Below, one piece after another: positions 9,120 to 18,064 of a stretch of DNA of 64,000 nucleotides. The stretch is from JASHVB01 sp963762885. GTDB taxonomy: Bacteria > Pseudomonadota > Alphaproteobacteria > Acetobacterales > Acetobacteraceae. Each line of letters opens with the position of its first letter. Position 1 is the stretch's first letter. The DNA lies in the NCBI GenBank assembly GCA_963762885.1, contig CAVXNH010000036.1, forward strand, positions 124,001 through 188,000. The letters run 5' to 3'. Below the pieces are notes generated by a model that was not told where the DNA came from, did not search any database, and saw only the letters and a program-made list of their open reading frames with translations. The translations under genes and the position numbers were made by a program.

Positions 9120-9869
9120 ATGGCCAAGTCAGCCCCTGCGATGCCGAAGACCGCCGAAAGCGTGTGGGACCGCGACGCCGCGCTGACCACCGCCCGGATG
9201 CTGCTGGAAATTCATGCGATCAATTTCCGCCCGGAGGAGCCGTACACGTTCACCTCCGGCTGGAAGTCTCCGGTCTACATCGACTGCCGGCGGATCATCT
9301 ATTTCCCGCGCGTGCGATCGAAAATCTGCGAACTGGCGGTGGAGAAGATCCATCGTCATGTCGGCTACGAGACAATCGAGGCGGTGGCCGGTGGCGAGAC
9401 GGCCGGCATTCCGTTCGCTGCCTGGATTGCCGACCGGATGGCCGCGCCGATGGCCTATGTACGCAAGAAGCCGAAAGGGTTCGGGCAGAATGCGCTGATC
9501 GAGGGCGATGTGCCCGAAGGCAAGCGCACGCTGCTGGTGGAGGACCTGACCACCGACGGCGGTTCGAAAATCCGCTTCGCCCAGGCGCTGCGCGACGCGG
9601 GGGCGATCGTCAACCACACCTTTGTAGTGTTCTTCTATGGCGTGTTTCCCGGTGCTTTCGAAACCTTGGCGCGGATGGATATCGCACTGCACCATCTGTG
9701 CACCTGGTGGGATGTGCTGGAGGCATGCGCCGACCGGCCGTATTTCTCGGAGGCGGCACTGAGCGAGGTGCGGCGGTTCTTGGAAGATCCGGTGGCGTGG
9801 TCGGCCGCGCATGGCGGCGTTTCGTCGGCCGAGGAAGCGGCGGCGCGACGCGCGGCGGTGGAGGCCTGA
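9120..9869 (+). CDS. pyrE: orotate phosphoribosyltransferase
   Basis: The 249-residue protein carries the PRPP-binding signature LLVEDLTTDGGSK (about 140-152) and the early FTSGWKSPVYIDCR segment of bacterial PyrE. It converts orotate and PRPP to OMP in pyrimidine synthesis. It is slightly longer than E. coli PyrE (213) because of an Ala-rich C-terminal tail. The ATG at 9120 follows a good AGAGGAAG ribosome-binding site; earlier in-frame codons fall in a small direct repeat (CAGTGGTCAG twice) and were rejected. It is monocistronic as far as visible, divergent from the tartrate dehydrogenase gene. Confidence 0.93.
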   Translation: MAKSAPAMPKTAESVWDRDAALTTARMLLEIHAINFRPEEPYTFTSGWKSPVYIDCRRIIYFPRVRSKICELAVEKIHRHVGYETIEAVAGGETAGIPFAAWIADRMAAPMAYVRKKPKGFGQNALIEGDVPEGKRTLLVEDLTTDGGSKIRFAQALRDAGAIVNHTFVVFFYGVFPGAFETLARMDIALHHLCTWWDVLEACADRPYFSEAALSEVRRFLEDPVAWSAAHGGVSSAEEAAARRAAVEA

Positions 9870-10012
9870 GGCTGCGTTCTGGTACGCGCCGCACGCACGA
9901 CCTGAATTCACTTGACACCGCTTCATGCTCCCGCGCTGAATTCACCGGCATAACTAAAAGTCGGCCGGTCACGGCACGCACGGCCCCTACGTGGGCAGCA
10001 GGGAGAACGCAA
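9870..10012 (+). promoter_or_regulatory. leader of first binding-protein gene, paralogous to 11540-11644
   Basis: A TTGACA box lies at 9912-9917. The segment AAAGTCGGCCG and the ribosome-binding site GGGAGAACG match the leader of the second binding-protein gene (TTGACA at 11543 and 11571, then ACAAGTCGGCCG and GGGAGAACG). The duplication that produced the two genes therefore included their promoters. The minus-10 box is not obvious in either leader. Confidence 0.4.
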
Positions 10013-11395
10013 GTGAGCAACCTGAGCAGACGCTCGGTGCTGCGGGCATCTTTATGCCTGGCGGCAGGCGGATCATTGGCACGTCCGTATATCGCCAACG
10101 CCGCCAACAAGACGGCCGTCATCTGGGTGGTGCAGGGCTTCGTGCCCGAGGAAGACGCCGCCTTCAACAAGACGATCGCGGACTATGAAAATGCCAGCGG
10201 CAACAAGGTCGATGCCAGCATCATGCCGTTCCAGGCGCTGAACCAGAAGGCGGTGTCCGCGCTGACCAGCGGCGATGTGCCGGACCTGATCTTTCACGAC
10301 GCCCCGGCAACGCTGCTGCCGCAGAATGCCTGGAACGACAAGCTGGAGGATGTCAGCGACGTCGTCGAGGAGTACAAGGCGCAGCTCAGCGAAACCGCAG
10401 TGCTGTGCTCGACATTCTATAACAGCGTGAGCAAGCAGCGCAGCTATTACCTGGCGCCGGTCAAACAGGCATGCTCGCCGTTCCACGTCTGGGGCGACCT
10501 GGTCGAGAAGGCCGGCCTCAAGCTGTCGGATGCGCCGAAGACGTGGGACGCGTTCTGGGATTTCTTCAAGCCGATGCAAAAGGAGCTGCGTGCCAAAGGC
10601 ATGCGCAAGCTTTACGCCATGGGGATGCAGATCACCACGGTCGGACCGAATGATGGCAACGGCCTGTTCACGCATTTCCTGATCGCCAATGGCGGGGCTG
10701 ATATCGTCACTCGGGACGGCAAGCTTCACACCGACGATCCACAGGTGCGCGAGGCAGCGATCCGGTCGGTCGCCTACATGACCGACGTCTACAAGGCGGG
10801 CTTTGTGCCGCCGGAGGCCCTGACGTGGAACGATGCGGACGATAACAATGCCTATCACGAGAAGCTGTTCGTGATGGATTTCGACGGCACGCTGTCCACC
10901 GAACTGGCGATGATCAAAGACAAGAAGGCGTACTATGAGCAAATGGTGGTGATGGGGCTGCCGAACACCAATGACGGCAAGCCGATGCGTGCCCAGGTCG
11001 GCGCCGGCGGCGGCTTCATCCCGAAAGGGGCGAAGAATGTCGCGGTGGCCAAGGATTTCATGAAGTTCTTCATGCAGCCGCAGGTGATGAACGAAAACCT
11101 GAAGGGCGGCCTGGGCCGCTGGGTGCCGGTGATCCCGTCGATCGTGAAGCAGGATCCGTGGTGGACGGACACCAAGGCCGACCCGCATCGGCTGGCTTAT
11201 GTGACGGAAGCCGTGCTGAACCCGACCGTTCCTGCCTATAACGGGTTCAATCCGGCCTGGGGACAGGTCAGCGCCGAGCAATTGTGGGGACAGGCGCATG
11301 CCGACGTGATAAAGAACGGGGCGACGCCCGCCGCCGCGGTGGATAAGGCGTTCAAGCGCGCCGAAGCGATTTTTGCGAAATTCACTTTTGGCTAA
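10013..11395 (+). CDS. ABC transporter substrate-binding protein (carbohydrate type), copy 1
   Basis: The 460-residue family-1 extracellular binding protein begins with GTG (VSNLSRRSVLRA), supported by GGGAGAAC eight bases upstream and by alignment to the next gene. The N-terminus is a twin-arginine-like leader ending LARPYIANA. The mature part shows the usual ALTSGDVPDLIF and ENLKGGLGRWVPVIP segments of large sugar/glycerol-phosphate binders. It is closely related to the protein encoded immediately downstream. It should deliver ligand in the periplasm to the permeases at 13-17 kb. The ligand cannot be told from sequence. Confidence 0.88.
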   Translation: MSNLSRRSVLRASLCLAAGGSLARPYIANAANKTAVIWVVQGFVPEEDAAFNKTIADYENASGNKVDASIMPFQALNQKAVSALTSGDVPDLIFHDAPATLLPQNAWNDKLEDVSDVVEEYKAQLSETAVLCSTFYNSVSKQRSYYLAPVKQACSPFHVWGDLVEKAGLKLSDAPKTWDAFWDFFKPMQKELRAKGMRKLYAMGMQITTVGPNDGNGLFTHFLIANGGADIVTRDGKLHTDDPQVREAAIRSVAYMTDVYKAGFVPPEALTWNDADDNNAYHEKLFVMDFDGTLSTELAMIKDKKAYYEQMVVMGLPNTNDGKPMRAQVGAGGGFIPKGAKNVAVAKDFMKFFMQPQVMNENLKGGLGRWVPVIPSIVKQDPWWTDTKADPHRLAYVTEAVLNPTVPAYNGFNPAWGQVSAEQLWGQAHADVIKNGATPAAAVDKAFKRAEAIFAKFTFG

Positions 11396-11644
11396 TGCTG
11401 AGGAGGTAGCCGCCGCGAGCGCGCGGCAATTATTTGCACCGGACGACCGATGCCTGGACAAGCGGTCCGCCCGGATCCCGGCCGACTAAATTCACCCCGG
11501 ACCCGATATCGGCCAGGGCGGGGAGCGTTTCTGCTATTTCACTTGACAGGTCCGTAAGGTCACGTTCGAATTGACAGAATAATCACAAGTCGGCCGACCT
11601 CGGCGCGAAATGGCCCACGATTGGGCAGACAGGGAGAACGAAAA

Positions 11645-13021
11645 ATGAACAAACTGGGTAGGCGCTCGCTATTGAAGGCTTCTGTCGGGCTTACGGCGGG
11701 GGCAGCGTTAGCGCGCCCCTACATTGCCAACGCTCAGGCAAAAACCGCGGTCTGCTGGCTCAATCAGGGCTTCATCCCTCAAGAAGACGAGGCGATGACG
11801 AAGGTCTGCGAAGACTACATGAAGGCCAGCGGCAACAAGCTTGAATACAGCATTCTGCCCTTCATGGCTTTGAATCAGAAGATCATCTCCGCGCTGACCA
11901 GCGGCGACGTTCCTGACCTGGTTTTCGCGGACGCGCCTTCATCGATCCTGCCGCAGAACGCGTGGGATGACAAAATCGTCGACGTGAGCGACGTAGTGGC
12001 CGAATTCGAGTCGCAGCTTTCCGACACAGCCAAGCTCTGCTCCACGTTCTATAACAAAGCGACGAAAAAGCGGAGCTATTACCTCTGCCCGATCAAGTCA
12101 GGCGCGACCCCGTTCCACATCTGGGGCGACCTGGTCGAGAAGGCCGGACTAAAGATGTCGGAAATCCCGGCGAAGTGGGACGGCGTCTGGACCTATCTCA
12201 AGGAGGCCCAGAAGCCGCTGCGTGCCAAGGGGATGCGGAAGGTTTACGCATGCGGATTGCAGATCACCACGGTGGGACCGAACGACGGCAACAACCTGTT
12301 CGTGCATTTCATGATCGCCAACGGCGGCGAGGGTATCGTCACCTCGGACGGCAAGCTACACACGGACGACCCGAAGGTGCGTGAGGCTGCGATCAAGTCG
12401 GTCGAATTCATGACGAATCTCTACAAGGAAGGCGTGGTGCCGCCGGAAGCGCTGAGCTGGAACGACGCGGACGACAACAACGGCTTCCATGAGAAGCTGT
12501 TCATGATGGATTTCGACGGCACGCTGTCCACTGAGCTGGCGATGATCAAGGACAAGCAGGCGTTCTATCACGACATGCAGACGCTGGCGCCGCAGCAAAA
12601 GAACGACGGCACACCGATGAAGACCCAAGTCAATGCCGGCGGCGGGTTCATACCGAAGGGTGCCAAAGGTGTCGAGGTTGCCAAGGACTTCATGAAGTAC
12701 TTCATGCAGCCGAAGGTTATGAATGAGAACCTGAAGGGCGGCCTTGGTCGCTGGCTGCCGGTGATCCCTTCGCTCGTGCACAGCGATCCGTTCTGGCTGA
12801 CCTCCGATATGCCGTGCTTGAAGCCCTACGTTGAGGAGGGCGCAATCAATCCGACTCTGCCGGTGTTTGAGGGCTACACGCCCGCCTGGGGCCAGGCCAA
12901 CGCCGAACAGCTTTGGGGCCAGGCGCATGCCGACGTCGTCAAGAATGGCATGAAGGTGGCAGACGCGGTCGATAAGGCGTTCAAGCGCTGCAACGAGATT
13001 TTCGCTAAAGTCATAATGTAG
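11645..13021 (+). CDS. ABC transporter substrate-binding protein (carbohydrate type), copy 2
   Basis: The 458-residue paralogue of the preceding gene is similar over the full length; shared stretches include QITTVGPNDGN, KLHTDDP, MDFDGTLSTELAMIKDK and NENLKGGLGRW. It has the same leader style (GRRSLLKASVG, ending ARPYIANA) with a single twin-arginine-like pair. The ATG lies 10 bases after GGGAGAACG. It is 16 bases upstream of the first permease gene and so heads the operon with its own leader. The two copies differ mainly in surface segments, so ligand preference may have diverged. Confidence 0.88.
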   Translation: MNKLGRRSLLKASVGLTAGAALARPYIANAQAKTAVCWLNQGFIPQEDEAMTKVCEDYMKASGNKLEYSILPFMALNQKIISALTSGDVPDLVFADAPSSILPQNAWDDKIVDVSDVVAEFESQLSDTAKLCSTFYNKATKKRSYYLCPIKSGATPFHIWGDLVEKAGLKMSEIPAKWDGVWTYLKEAQKPLRAKGMRKVYACGLQITTVGPNDGNNLFVHFMIANGGEGIVTSDGKLHTDDPKVREAAIKSVEFMTNLYKEGVVPPEALSWNDADDNNGFHEKLFMMDFDGTLSTELAMIKDKQAFYHDMQTLAPQQKNDGTPMKTQVNAGGGFIPKGAKGVEVAKDFMKYFMQPKVMNENLKGGLGRWLPVIPSLVHSDPFWLTSDMPCLKPYVEEGAINPTLPVFEGYTPAWGQANAEQLWGQAHADVVKNGMKVADAVDKAFKRCNEIFAKVIM

Positions 13022-13037
13022 TTCTGGCGAGGCGAAC

Positions 13038-13952
13038 ATGAGCGTCACACAGCAGGCACTGACCGCCGGGCGCACCATGACCGCGCGCCCGGCGCGGAAA
13101 GTTTGGCATGGCGAACTGATCGGTGCGGAGTTCATGTGGGCGATCGCGTTCGCCGCGCCGTATGTCATCATGTTCCTCGCCTTCGTCATCTATCCGATCA
13201 TCTACGGGCTGTATCTCGGCGATCAGCCGCAGCTTTATACTGAATTGTTCTCCGATCCCCGTTACCTGACCGCGGTGGCCAACACGATCATCTATGTCGG
13301 CATCGGCGTGAACCTGAAGATGGGCCTGGCCTTCCTGCTGTCAGGCTTCTTCATGCGTAAGCGCTGGTGGATCAAGGCGCTGCTCGTCGTCTTCATCCTG
13401 CCGTGGGCAACGCCAGCGCTGCCGGCCTATATATCGATCCATTGGTTCGTTAACGGCCAGTGGGGCTTGCTCAACAACCTGCTGTATGCGCTGTTCGGCA
13501 TCGACGGGCCAGTCTATCTGAACGATCGCTGGATGGGACTGGCGTGCAACATCGGCGCCTATGTGTGGAAGAATCTGCCGTTCTGGACCATCATCCTGCT
13601 GGCCGGGCGGATGGCGATTCCACAGGAACTCTACGAAGCGGCCGCCGTCGATGGCGCTACCGGCCTGCGCAAGTTCGCGCATGTGACCTATCCGTTGATG
13701 GCAAACCTCTATCTGGTCTGCATTTTGCTCGACACCGTATTCGCACTCGGGGACTTCAACTCGACGTACTTCGTCTCCGGCGGCGGACCGGCGATGAGCA
13801 CCGAGGTGCTGGCGACCCTCGGCATCCGCTATGCGTTCACCGTTGCGCTGCCGCGCCTCGGTGTGGCGACGGTTATGTCGGCACTGCCGGTGCTGATCCC
13901 GCTCGTCTACATCCTGATGCGCAAGCTGCGCCCGTCGGAGGGACAACTATGA
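13038..13952 (+). CDS. ABC transporter permease, MalF/UgpA type, pair 1
   Basis: The 304-residue protein has six predicted membrane spans. It carries the EAA loop (YEAAAVDGATGLRKFAHVTYP, slightly past 200) that contacts the ATPase. The N-terminus is cytoplasmic (ARPARKVWHGELIGAEF), followed by a first span IAFAAPYVIMFLAFVIYP. It forms the channel with the next gene, whose ATG overlaps its stop (ATGA). It is a paralogue of the gene at 14970. Confidence 0.9.
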   Translation: MSVTQQALTAGRTMTARPARKVWHGELIGAEFMWAIAFAAPYVIMFLAFVIYPIIYGLYLGDQPQLYTELFSDPRYLTAVANTIIYVGIGVNLKMGLAFLLSGFFMRKRWWIKALLVVFILPWATPALPAYISIHWFVNGQWGLLNNLLYALFGIDGPVYLNDRWMGLACNIGAYVWKNLPFWTIILLAGRMAIPQELYEAAAVDGATGLRKFAHVTYPLMANLYLVCILLDTVFALGDFNSTYFVSGGGPAMSTEVLATLGIRYAFTVALPRLGVATVMSALPVLIPLVYILMRKLRPSEGQL

Positions 13953-14848
13953 GCGCCACAACAGCCGGCCGAACGTCCACCCGGCGGATCCAGTCAAAGC
14001 TGCACTACCGTTTGCAGCGGTGGGGGACCGAAGGTCTGTGCCTGCTACTCGGCGCCGTACTGCTCATTTGGACGGTGCTGCCGATCTACAACATGTTCCA
14101 GATCGCACTGGACAGTCATGACGATATATTCAGCGGCGACCTATGGCCGCAACATCCGTCGCTGGAAAGCTTCCGCGTCGTGGTGACGCAGGACTTCTGG
14201 TACCTGGCGCATTTCTGGCACCAGTTCGGCAACAGCTTCATCGTCGGCCTGTCCACGATGTTTCTGACGCTGGCCATCGGATCGCTGGCCAGCTTCACGG
14301 TCGGCCGCATGCGGTTGCGCAACGGTTGGATGCTTAGCAACGCGGCGCTGATGACCTACGTCATCCCCGCCTCGTTCCTGGCCATTCCATTCTACCGGAT
14401 CATGCAGATCTATGGGCTGTCGAACCAGCTTTCGTCGGTGGTCCTGGCACTCTCCACGTTCGCCACGCCGTATGCGATCTTCATCTTCTCGCAATACGGC
14501 AAGTCGATCCCGATGGAACTGGACGAGTCCGCGCGCATCGATGGTGCCAATCCGTTCCAGGTTTACTACATGATCTATCTGCCGTTGATGGCGCCAGCCC
14601 TGGTCGCGGTCGGCACCTACGCTCTGCTGCTGGCATGGAACGAGTACCTCTACAACTTCCTGATGCTATCCACGCCGGAGAGCATGACCGTGGCCGTCGC
14701 GCTGGCACAGTTCCTCAACAGCGACGAATCGCCGTGGAACTTCATGATGGCGACTGCGATCCTCTACGCACTGCCGCCCATCATCCTGTACTACGGCTTC
14801 CGCCGCTACATGGCCGCGGGCCTGACAATGGGCGGGGTCAAGGGGTAG
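13949..14848 (+). CDS. ABC transporter permease, MalG/UgpE type, pair 1
   Basis: The 299-residue second channel subunit begins MSATTAGRTSTRR at the ATG overlapping the previous stop. Six spans are predicted. The EAA loop is MELDESARIDGANPFQVYYM and the C-terminus GLTMGGVKG is typical of MalG-type permeases. It pairs with the MalF-type product just upstream. No ATPase gene follows, so the pair must borrow a UgpC/MalK-type ATPase encoded elsewhere. Confidence 0.9.
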   Translation: MSATTAGRTSTRRIQSKLHYRLQRWGTEGLCLLLGAVLLIWTVLPIYNMFQIALDSHDDIFSGDLWPQHPSLESFRVVVTQDFWYLAHFWHQFGNSFIVGLSTMFLTLAIGSLASFTVGRMRLRNGWMLSNAALMTYVIPASFLAIPFYRIMQIYGLSNQLSSVVLALSTFATPYAIFIFSQYGKSIPMELDESARIDGANPFQVYYMIYLPLMAPALVAVGTYALLLAWNEYLYNFLMLSTPESMTVAVALAQFLNSDESPWNFMMATAILYALPPIILYYGFRRYMAAGLTMGGVKG

Positions 14849-14869
14849 CTGGAACACGCAGTACTCCGT

Positions 14870-14944
14870 CCCTTGAGGGAGGCGGCTGGGAGGAGGGCTT
14901 CGTGCGGCACGCCCCTCGCCCAACTCCCTCTTTCAAGAGGGGGA
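14870..14944. repeat. imperfect palindrome between permease pairs
   Basis: Left arm CCTTGAGGGAGGCGGCTGGG is roughly complementary to the right arm ending CAACTCCCTCTTTCAAGAGG. It falls in the 121-base gap between the two permease pairs. It could attenuate read-through or stabilise the upstream message. It belongs to the CTCCC/GGGAG group of hairpins seen at 5969, 18509 and 61662. Confidence 0.45.
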
Positions 14945-14969
14945 ATGTTCATACCATCTGAACCATTCA

Positions 14970-15887
14970 ATGAGCAGTACGCAGCAGGTTCTCGGGTTTG
15001 GGCGGCCGGTTGCGGCTTATGAGTTGCGACGGCCGCCGTGGCGCATCCGCCTGCAAGGCTCGGACACCAGCTGGGCTATCGCATTCCTGATTCCGTACGT
15101 CGCGATCTTCCTCGCCTTCGTCGCCTATCCGGTGGTGTTCGGCCTGTGGATGGGCAGCAGTCCGGCCCTCTATGGTCTGCTGTTCGAGGACCCACGCTAC
15201 CTGACCACCGCGATCAACACGCTGCTGTTTGTCGCCATCGGCGTGAACGTGAAGATGTTCCTGGCCTTCCTGCTGGCGGGCTTCTTCATGAGCAAAAGCT
15301 GGTGGAACCGGTCGCTGCTGGTCGTCTTCCTGCTGCCCTGGGTACTGCCCGGACTTGTGGTTTTCACCTCGATCCATTTCATGCTGGTGACGCAATGGGG
15401 TCTGCTCGATAGCCTGTGGCGCGCGGTGACCGGCGAGGACGGGCCGCTGTTCCTGGTTTCGACGTGGATGGCGATGACGTCGAACATCGTGGCGTATATC
15501 TGGAAATGGATGCCGTTCTGGACGCTGATCTTCCTCGCCGCCCGGATGTCGATTCCGCAGGACATTTACGATGCGGCCGAGATCGATGGCGCCAGCGGCT
15601 ACCGGCGGATGATCTATGTGACGTTCCCTTTGATGGCGAACATCTATCTCATTTGCACGTTGCTCTCGAGCGTTTGGACGTTGGGCGATTTTCCCACCGT
15701 GTATTTCGTTTCGAGCGGGGCTCCGGCGCGCACCACCGATGTGCTGGCGACCTACGGCTTCCACGAAGCGTTCGATTTCGGCTATCCGAACCTTGGCGTG
15801 GCGGCGATGATGTCGGCGCTGCCGTTGCTGATCCCGTTGGTGATCCTGTTGATGCGGCGGGTTCGCGCGACAGGAGTACAGCTATGA
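14970..15887 (+). CDS. ABC transporter permease, MalF/UgpA type, pair 2
   Basis: The 305-residue paralogue of the gene at 13038 has six predicted spans. Its EAA loop is IYDAAEIDGASGYRRMIYVT and it ends RRVRATGVQL, parallel to RKLRPSEGQL in copy 1. It starts MSSTQQVLGFGRPV after a weak ribosome-binding site. In pair 1 the MalF and MalG genes overlap by ATGA. Here the stop (TGA, 15885-15887) is likewise preceded by an ATG at 15884, but that second frame is now dead (see the repeat at 15954). Confidence 0.9.
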   Translation: MSSTQQVLGFGRPVAAYELRRPPWRIRLQGSDTSWAIAFLIPYVAIFLAFVAYPVVFGLWMGSSPALYGLLFEDPRYLTTAINTLLFVAIGVNVKMFLAFLLAGFFMSKSWWNRSLLVVFLLPWVLPGLVVFTSIHFMLVTQWGLLDSLWRAVTGEDGPLFLVSTWMAMTSNIVAYIWKWMPFWTLIFLAARMSIPQDIYDAAEIDGASGYRRMIYVTFPLMANIYLICTLLSSVWTLGDFPTVYFVSSGAPARTTDVLATYGFHEAFDFGYPNLGVAAMMSALPLLIPLVILLMRRVRATGVQL

Positions 15888-15953
15888 GCGTCGCCACCAG
15901 GGAAAGCGCTATGATGAGCGTTTGGACGATGGCACGCTGGCCCATCGACCCCA

Positions 15954-16033
15954 TCAAGCCGACGAAGGTCGGCATCCACGACTTAGCTGCTCGCATGCAA
16001 GCAAGTCGTGGATGCCGACCTTCGTCGGCTTGA
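15954..16033. repeat. perfect 31-bp palindromic element inside former permease 5' end
   Basis: Arms 15954-15984 and 16003-16033 are exact inverted repeats (TCAAGCCGACGAAGGTCGGC... and complement) with an 18-base loop. The same core occurs at 19933-20016. It lies between the ATG at 15884, which overlaps the upstream stop exactly as in permease pair 1, and the present reading frame of the second MalG-type gene. The reading frame from 15884 stops at 16031-16033, within the element. Confidence 0.9.
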
Positions 16034-16052
16034 CGGGGAGCAGCGGGTCAGC

Positions 16053-16964
16053 ATGGCATCGGTGGATGCCTCGATTGTTGGGCGAGCCCTGACCCCCGGA
16101 CGGCCGGTGCGCAGTTTGCGCTATCGCAGGCGGCGGCTGTTCAGCAAGGCTGCGGCGATCGGTTTTGGCATCTTCCTGCTGATCTGGACGCTGCTGCCGA
16201 TTTACAACATGCTGCTGATGGCACTGGATGACGATGCCGATGAGTTCACCGGCAGCATCTGGCCGTCCGATCCGGATTTCAGCAGCTTCGCTTCGGTGTG
16301 GAACGAAGACTATTGGCTGATGGCGCATTTCTGGCACCAGTTCGGCAATAGCATCTATCTGGGTGTCGCGACGATGGTGCTGACGGTGGCGATCGGGTCG
16401 CTCGCCAGCTTCGCACTGAGCAGATTGCGGTTGCGGAGAGGCTGGATCGTCACGGACTTCGCGCTGCTGACCTATGTGCTGCCGACAGCGTTTCTGGCGA
16501 TCCCGTTCGTTCACATCATGCACCGGTACGGTCTGTCGGACAGTCTGTGGGGAGTTGTCGCGGCGATGGTGACGTTTGCCACGCCGTACGCGATTTTGAT
16601 CCTGCATCAATACGGCAAGCTGATTCCAATGGAGCTGGACGAGTTGGCGAAGGTGGACGGCGCGTCGCCATGGCAGATTTATCTGCGGATCTATCTACCG
16701 TTGATGGCGCCTGCGTTGGTAGCGGTGGGTGTTTATGCGCTGCTGCTGGCGTGGAACGAATACCTTTACCAGTATCTGCTGCTGTCATCGACTCGCAACA
16801 TGACCGTGGCGGTGGCAATCAACCAATTCTTCGACAGCGACGAAGCGCCTTGGAATTACATGATGGCGATTGCGATCATCTATTCGCTGCCGCCGATCGC
16901 CATCTATTTCGGCCTGCGGCGATTCATGGTTGCGGGGCTGACGATGGGCGGCGTCAAGGGCTGA
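16053..16964 (+). CDS. ABC transporter permease, MalG/UgpE type, pair 2 (rebuilt 5' end)
   Basis: The 303-residue paralogue of the gene at 13949 has six predicted spans, an EAA loop MELDELAKVDGASPWQIYL and the same GLTMGGVKG C-terminus. The start is placed at the ATG of MASVDASIVG. An alternative ATG at 16008 lies inside the palindromic element and adds MDADLRRLDGEQRVS, which has no counterpart in the paralogue. The ancestral start was probably the ATG at 15884. The membrane core is intact, so function is likely kept, perhaps with weaker translation. Confidence 0.88.
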   Translation: MASVDASIVGRALTPGRPVRSLRYRRRRLFSKAAAIGFGIFLLIWTLLPIYNMLLMALDDDADEFTGSIWPSDPDFSSFASVWNEDYWLMAHFWHQFGNSIYLGVATMVLTVAIGSLASFALSRLRLRRGWIVTDFALLTYVLPTAFLAIPFVHIMHRYGLSDSLWGVVAAMVTFATPYAILILHQYGKLIPMELDELAKVDGASPWQIYLRIYLPLMAPALVAVGVYALLLAWNEYLYQYLLLSSTRNMTVAVAINQFFDSDEAPWNYMMAIAIIYSLPPIAIYFGLRRFMVAGLTMGGVKG

Positions 16965-17352
16965 TCGGGGCGCCCGCGGCGTTGCGTGCAGGGCAGCTTT
17001 TACCGCGAGGTCGTGCGAACTTGCGCTGGAGATTGCTTCGCTTCGCTCGCAAGAAACCACCCGTGTTGCCCGGCTCCCACGTCATGGCGGGCGAAGGCCC
17101 GCCATCCACGACTATGCTGCGTGCCGCGAGAAAGGTCGTGGATGCCGACCCCGGCCTTCGCTCGGGGCAGGCTCTACGTCGGCATGTATTGGGAGCGGCT
17201 GCCCCCTCCCCCCCGCCGCCCCGGATCACGCTCGGCGAATGTGGCGGCAGTCGCGAAGCACCCGACTCTCGGTGGGTAAATTTTCCTGTCAATGCTCCGC
17301 TGTTCATGGTATGTGCCAGGTAATTGCAACCACGAACCGGAGCAGCAGACCC
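16965..17352. other. 388-bp intergenic region with repeat remnants
   Basis: No gene was found. It holds a partial copy of the GAGATTGCTTCGCTTCGCTC repeat (17027-17052, complete versions at 22763 and 49390) and a degenerate palindrome at 17081-17186. Promoter signals for the downstream gene would lie after 17190. Confidence 0.6.
17081..17186. repeat. degenerate member of the GTCATG palindrome family
   Basis: It starts GTCATGGCGGGCGAAGGCCC and contains CCATCCACGACT facing GGTCGTGGATGC. The outer arms no longer pair well. The core CATCCACGAC/GTCGTGGATG is shared with the intact elements at 15954 and 19933. Confidence 0.6.
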
Positions 17353-18036
17353 ATGGCCAAGCCACTCATCACGCCGGAACCCAGTCTCGATCGCACGTCC
17401 CTTGAGGACATGCTTCGCTCCACGCTCGAGGCGCTGCCGCACAGCCCGCACGCTTCGGTGGAGGCAAAGGCGAACCGGTGTGACGCCGCGGTCATCGCCC
17501 TCGGCGCGTGCCGCCCGCGCGACGCGCTCGAGGCCAATCTGGCCGCTCGTATCGTCGCCTCGCATTACGCGGCGATGGAAGGCTTCCGCTGCGCTGCGCT
17601 GGACGACCTGCCGGCGGCGCTGAAGCTGCGCTTCGCGTCCAAGGGGTGCCAGATGGCACGGCTGTCGGACTCGATCGCGCACGAACTCTACCGCCGCCAG
17701 GGCAATCCGGCGGTGCAGCCGATCATGCCGCTAACGCTGGTCCCGGCGCAGACCGCTGAGCCAGCGGTCGACAGGCCGAGCCAGCCGACGACGCCGGCGC
17801 CGGCCGCGCCGCCACGGGCGGCAGGTGCCCCAGTCGCTGCGGCGACCCAGCCCACGCCACGGCCACCCTTGGCGCGGCAGCGGGAGGAACTGGTCCCAAG
17901 CGCGCGCGGCAGGTTGCCGGGCCTGCCCGGGGCTGCGAGGCCCGCCCCGCTGACCGCGGCCGAGGCGGCGCGTGACCGCATGCTGGAGGGATTCGTCACC
18001 CGGACGACGGCGCCGGCGATTCCTCGCGCCGCGTGA
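17353..18036 (+). CDS. conserved hypothetical protein with Pro/Ala-rich C-terminus
   Basis: The 227-residue soluble protein has a helical N-terminal 115 residues (LEDMLRSTLEALPHSP, ASHYAAMEGFRCAALDDLP). A low-complexity Pro/Ala linker then runs to a basic C-terminus. No enzymatic motif was found and no family is recognised with confidence. It sits 16 bases upstream of the HGGxSTG gene and is likely co-transcribed with it. Similar pairs occur as recurrent small cassettes in related genomes, to my knowledge without assigned function. The ATG at 17353 was chosen because the upstream extension reads repeat-derived sequence. Confidence 0.6.
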   Translation: MAKPLITPEPSLDRTSLEDMLRSTLEALPHSPHASVEAKANRCDAAVIALGACRPRDALEANLAARIVASHYAAMEGFRCAALDDLPAALKLRFASKGCQMARLSDSIAHELYRRQGNPAVQPIMPLTLVPAQTAEPAVDRPSQPTTPAPAAPPRAAGAPVAAATQPTPRPPLARQREELVPSARGRLPGLPGAARPAPLTAAEAARDRMLEGFVTRTTAPAIPRAA

Positions 18037-18047
18037 CGGAAGGAAAC

Positions 18048-18064
18048 ACCCCATGCAACGTGAG
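18048..18064 (+). repeat. 17-bp direct repeat, copy 1 (over HGGxSTG start)
   Basis: ACCCCATGCAACGTGAG covers the start codon of the HGGxSTG gene. An identical copy lies at 18390-18406, just after its stop, a period of 342 bases. Confidence 0.8.
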
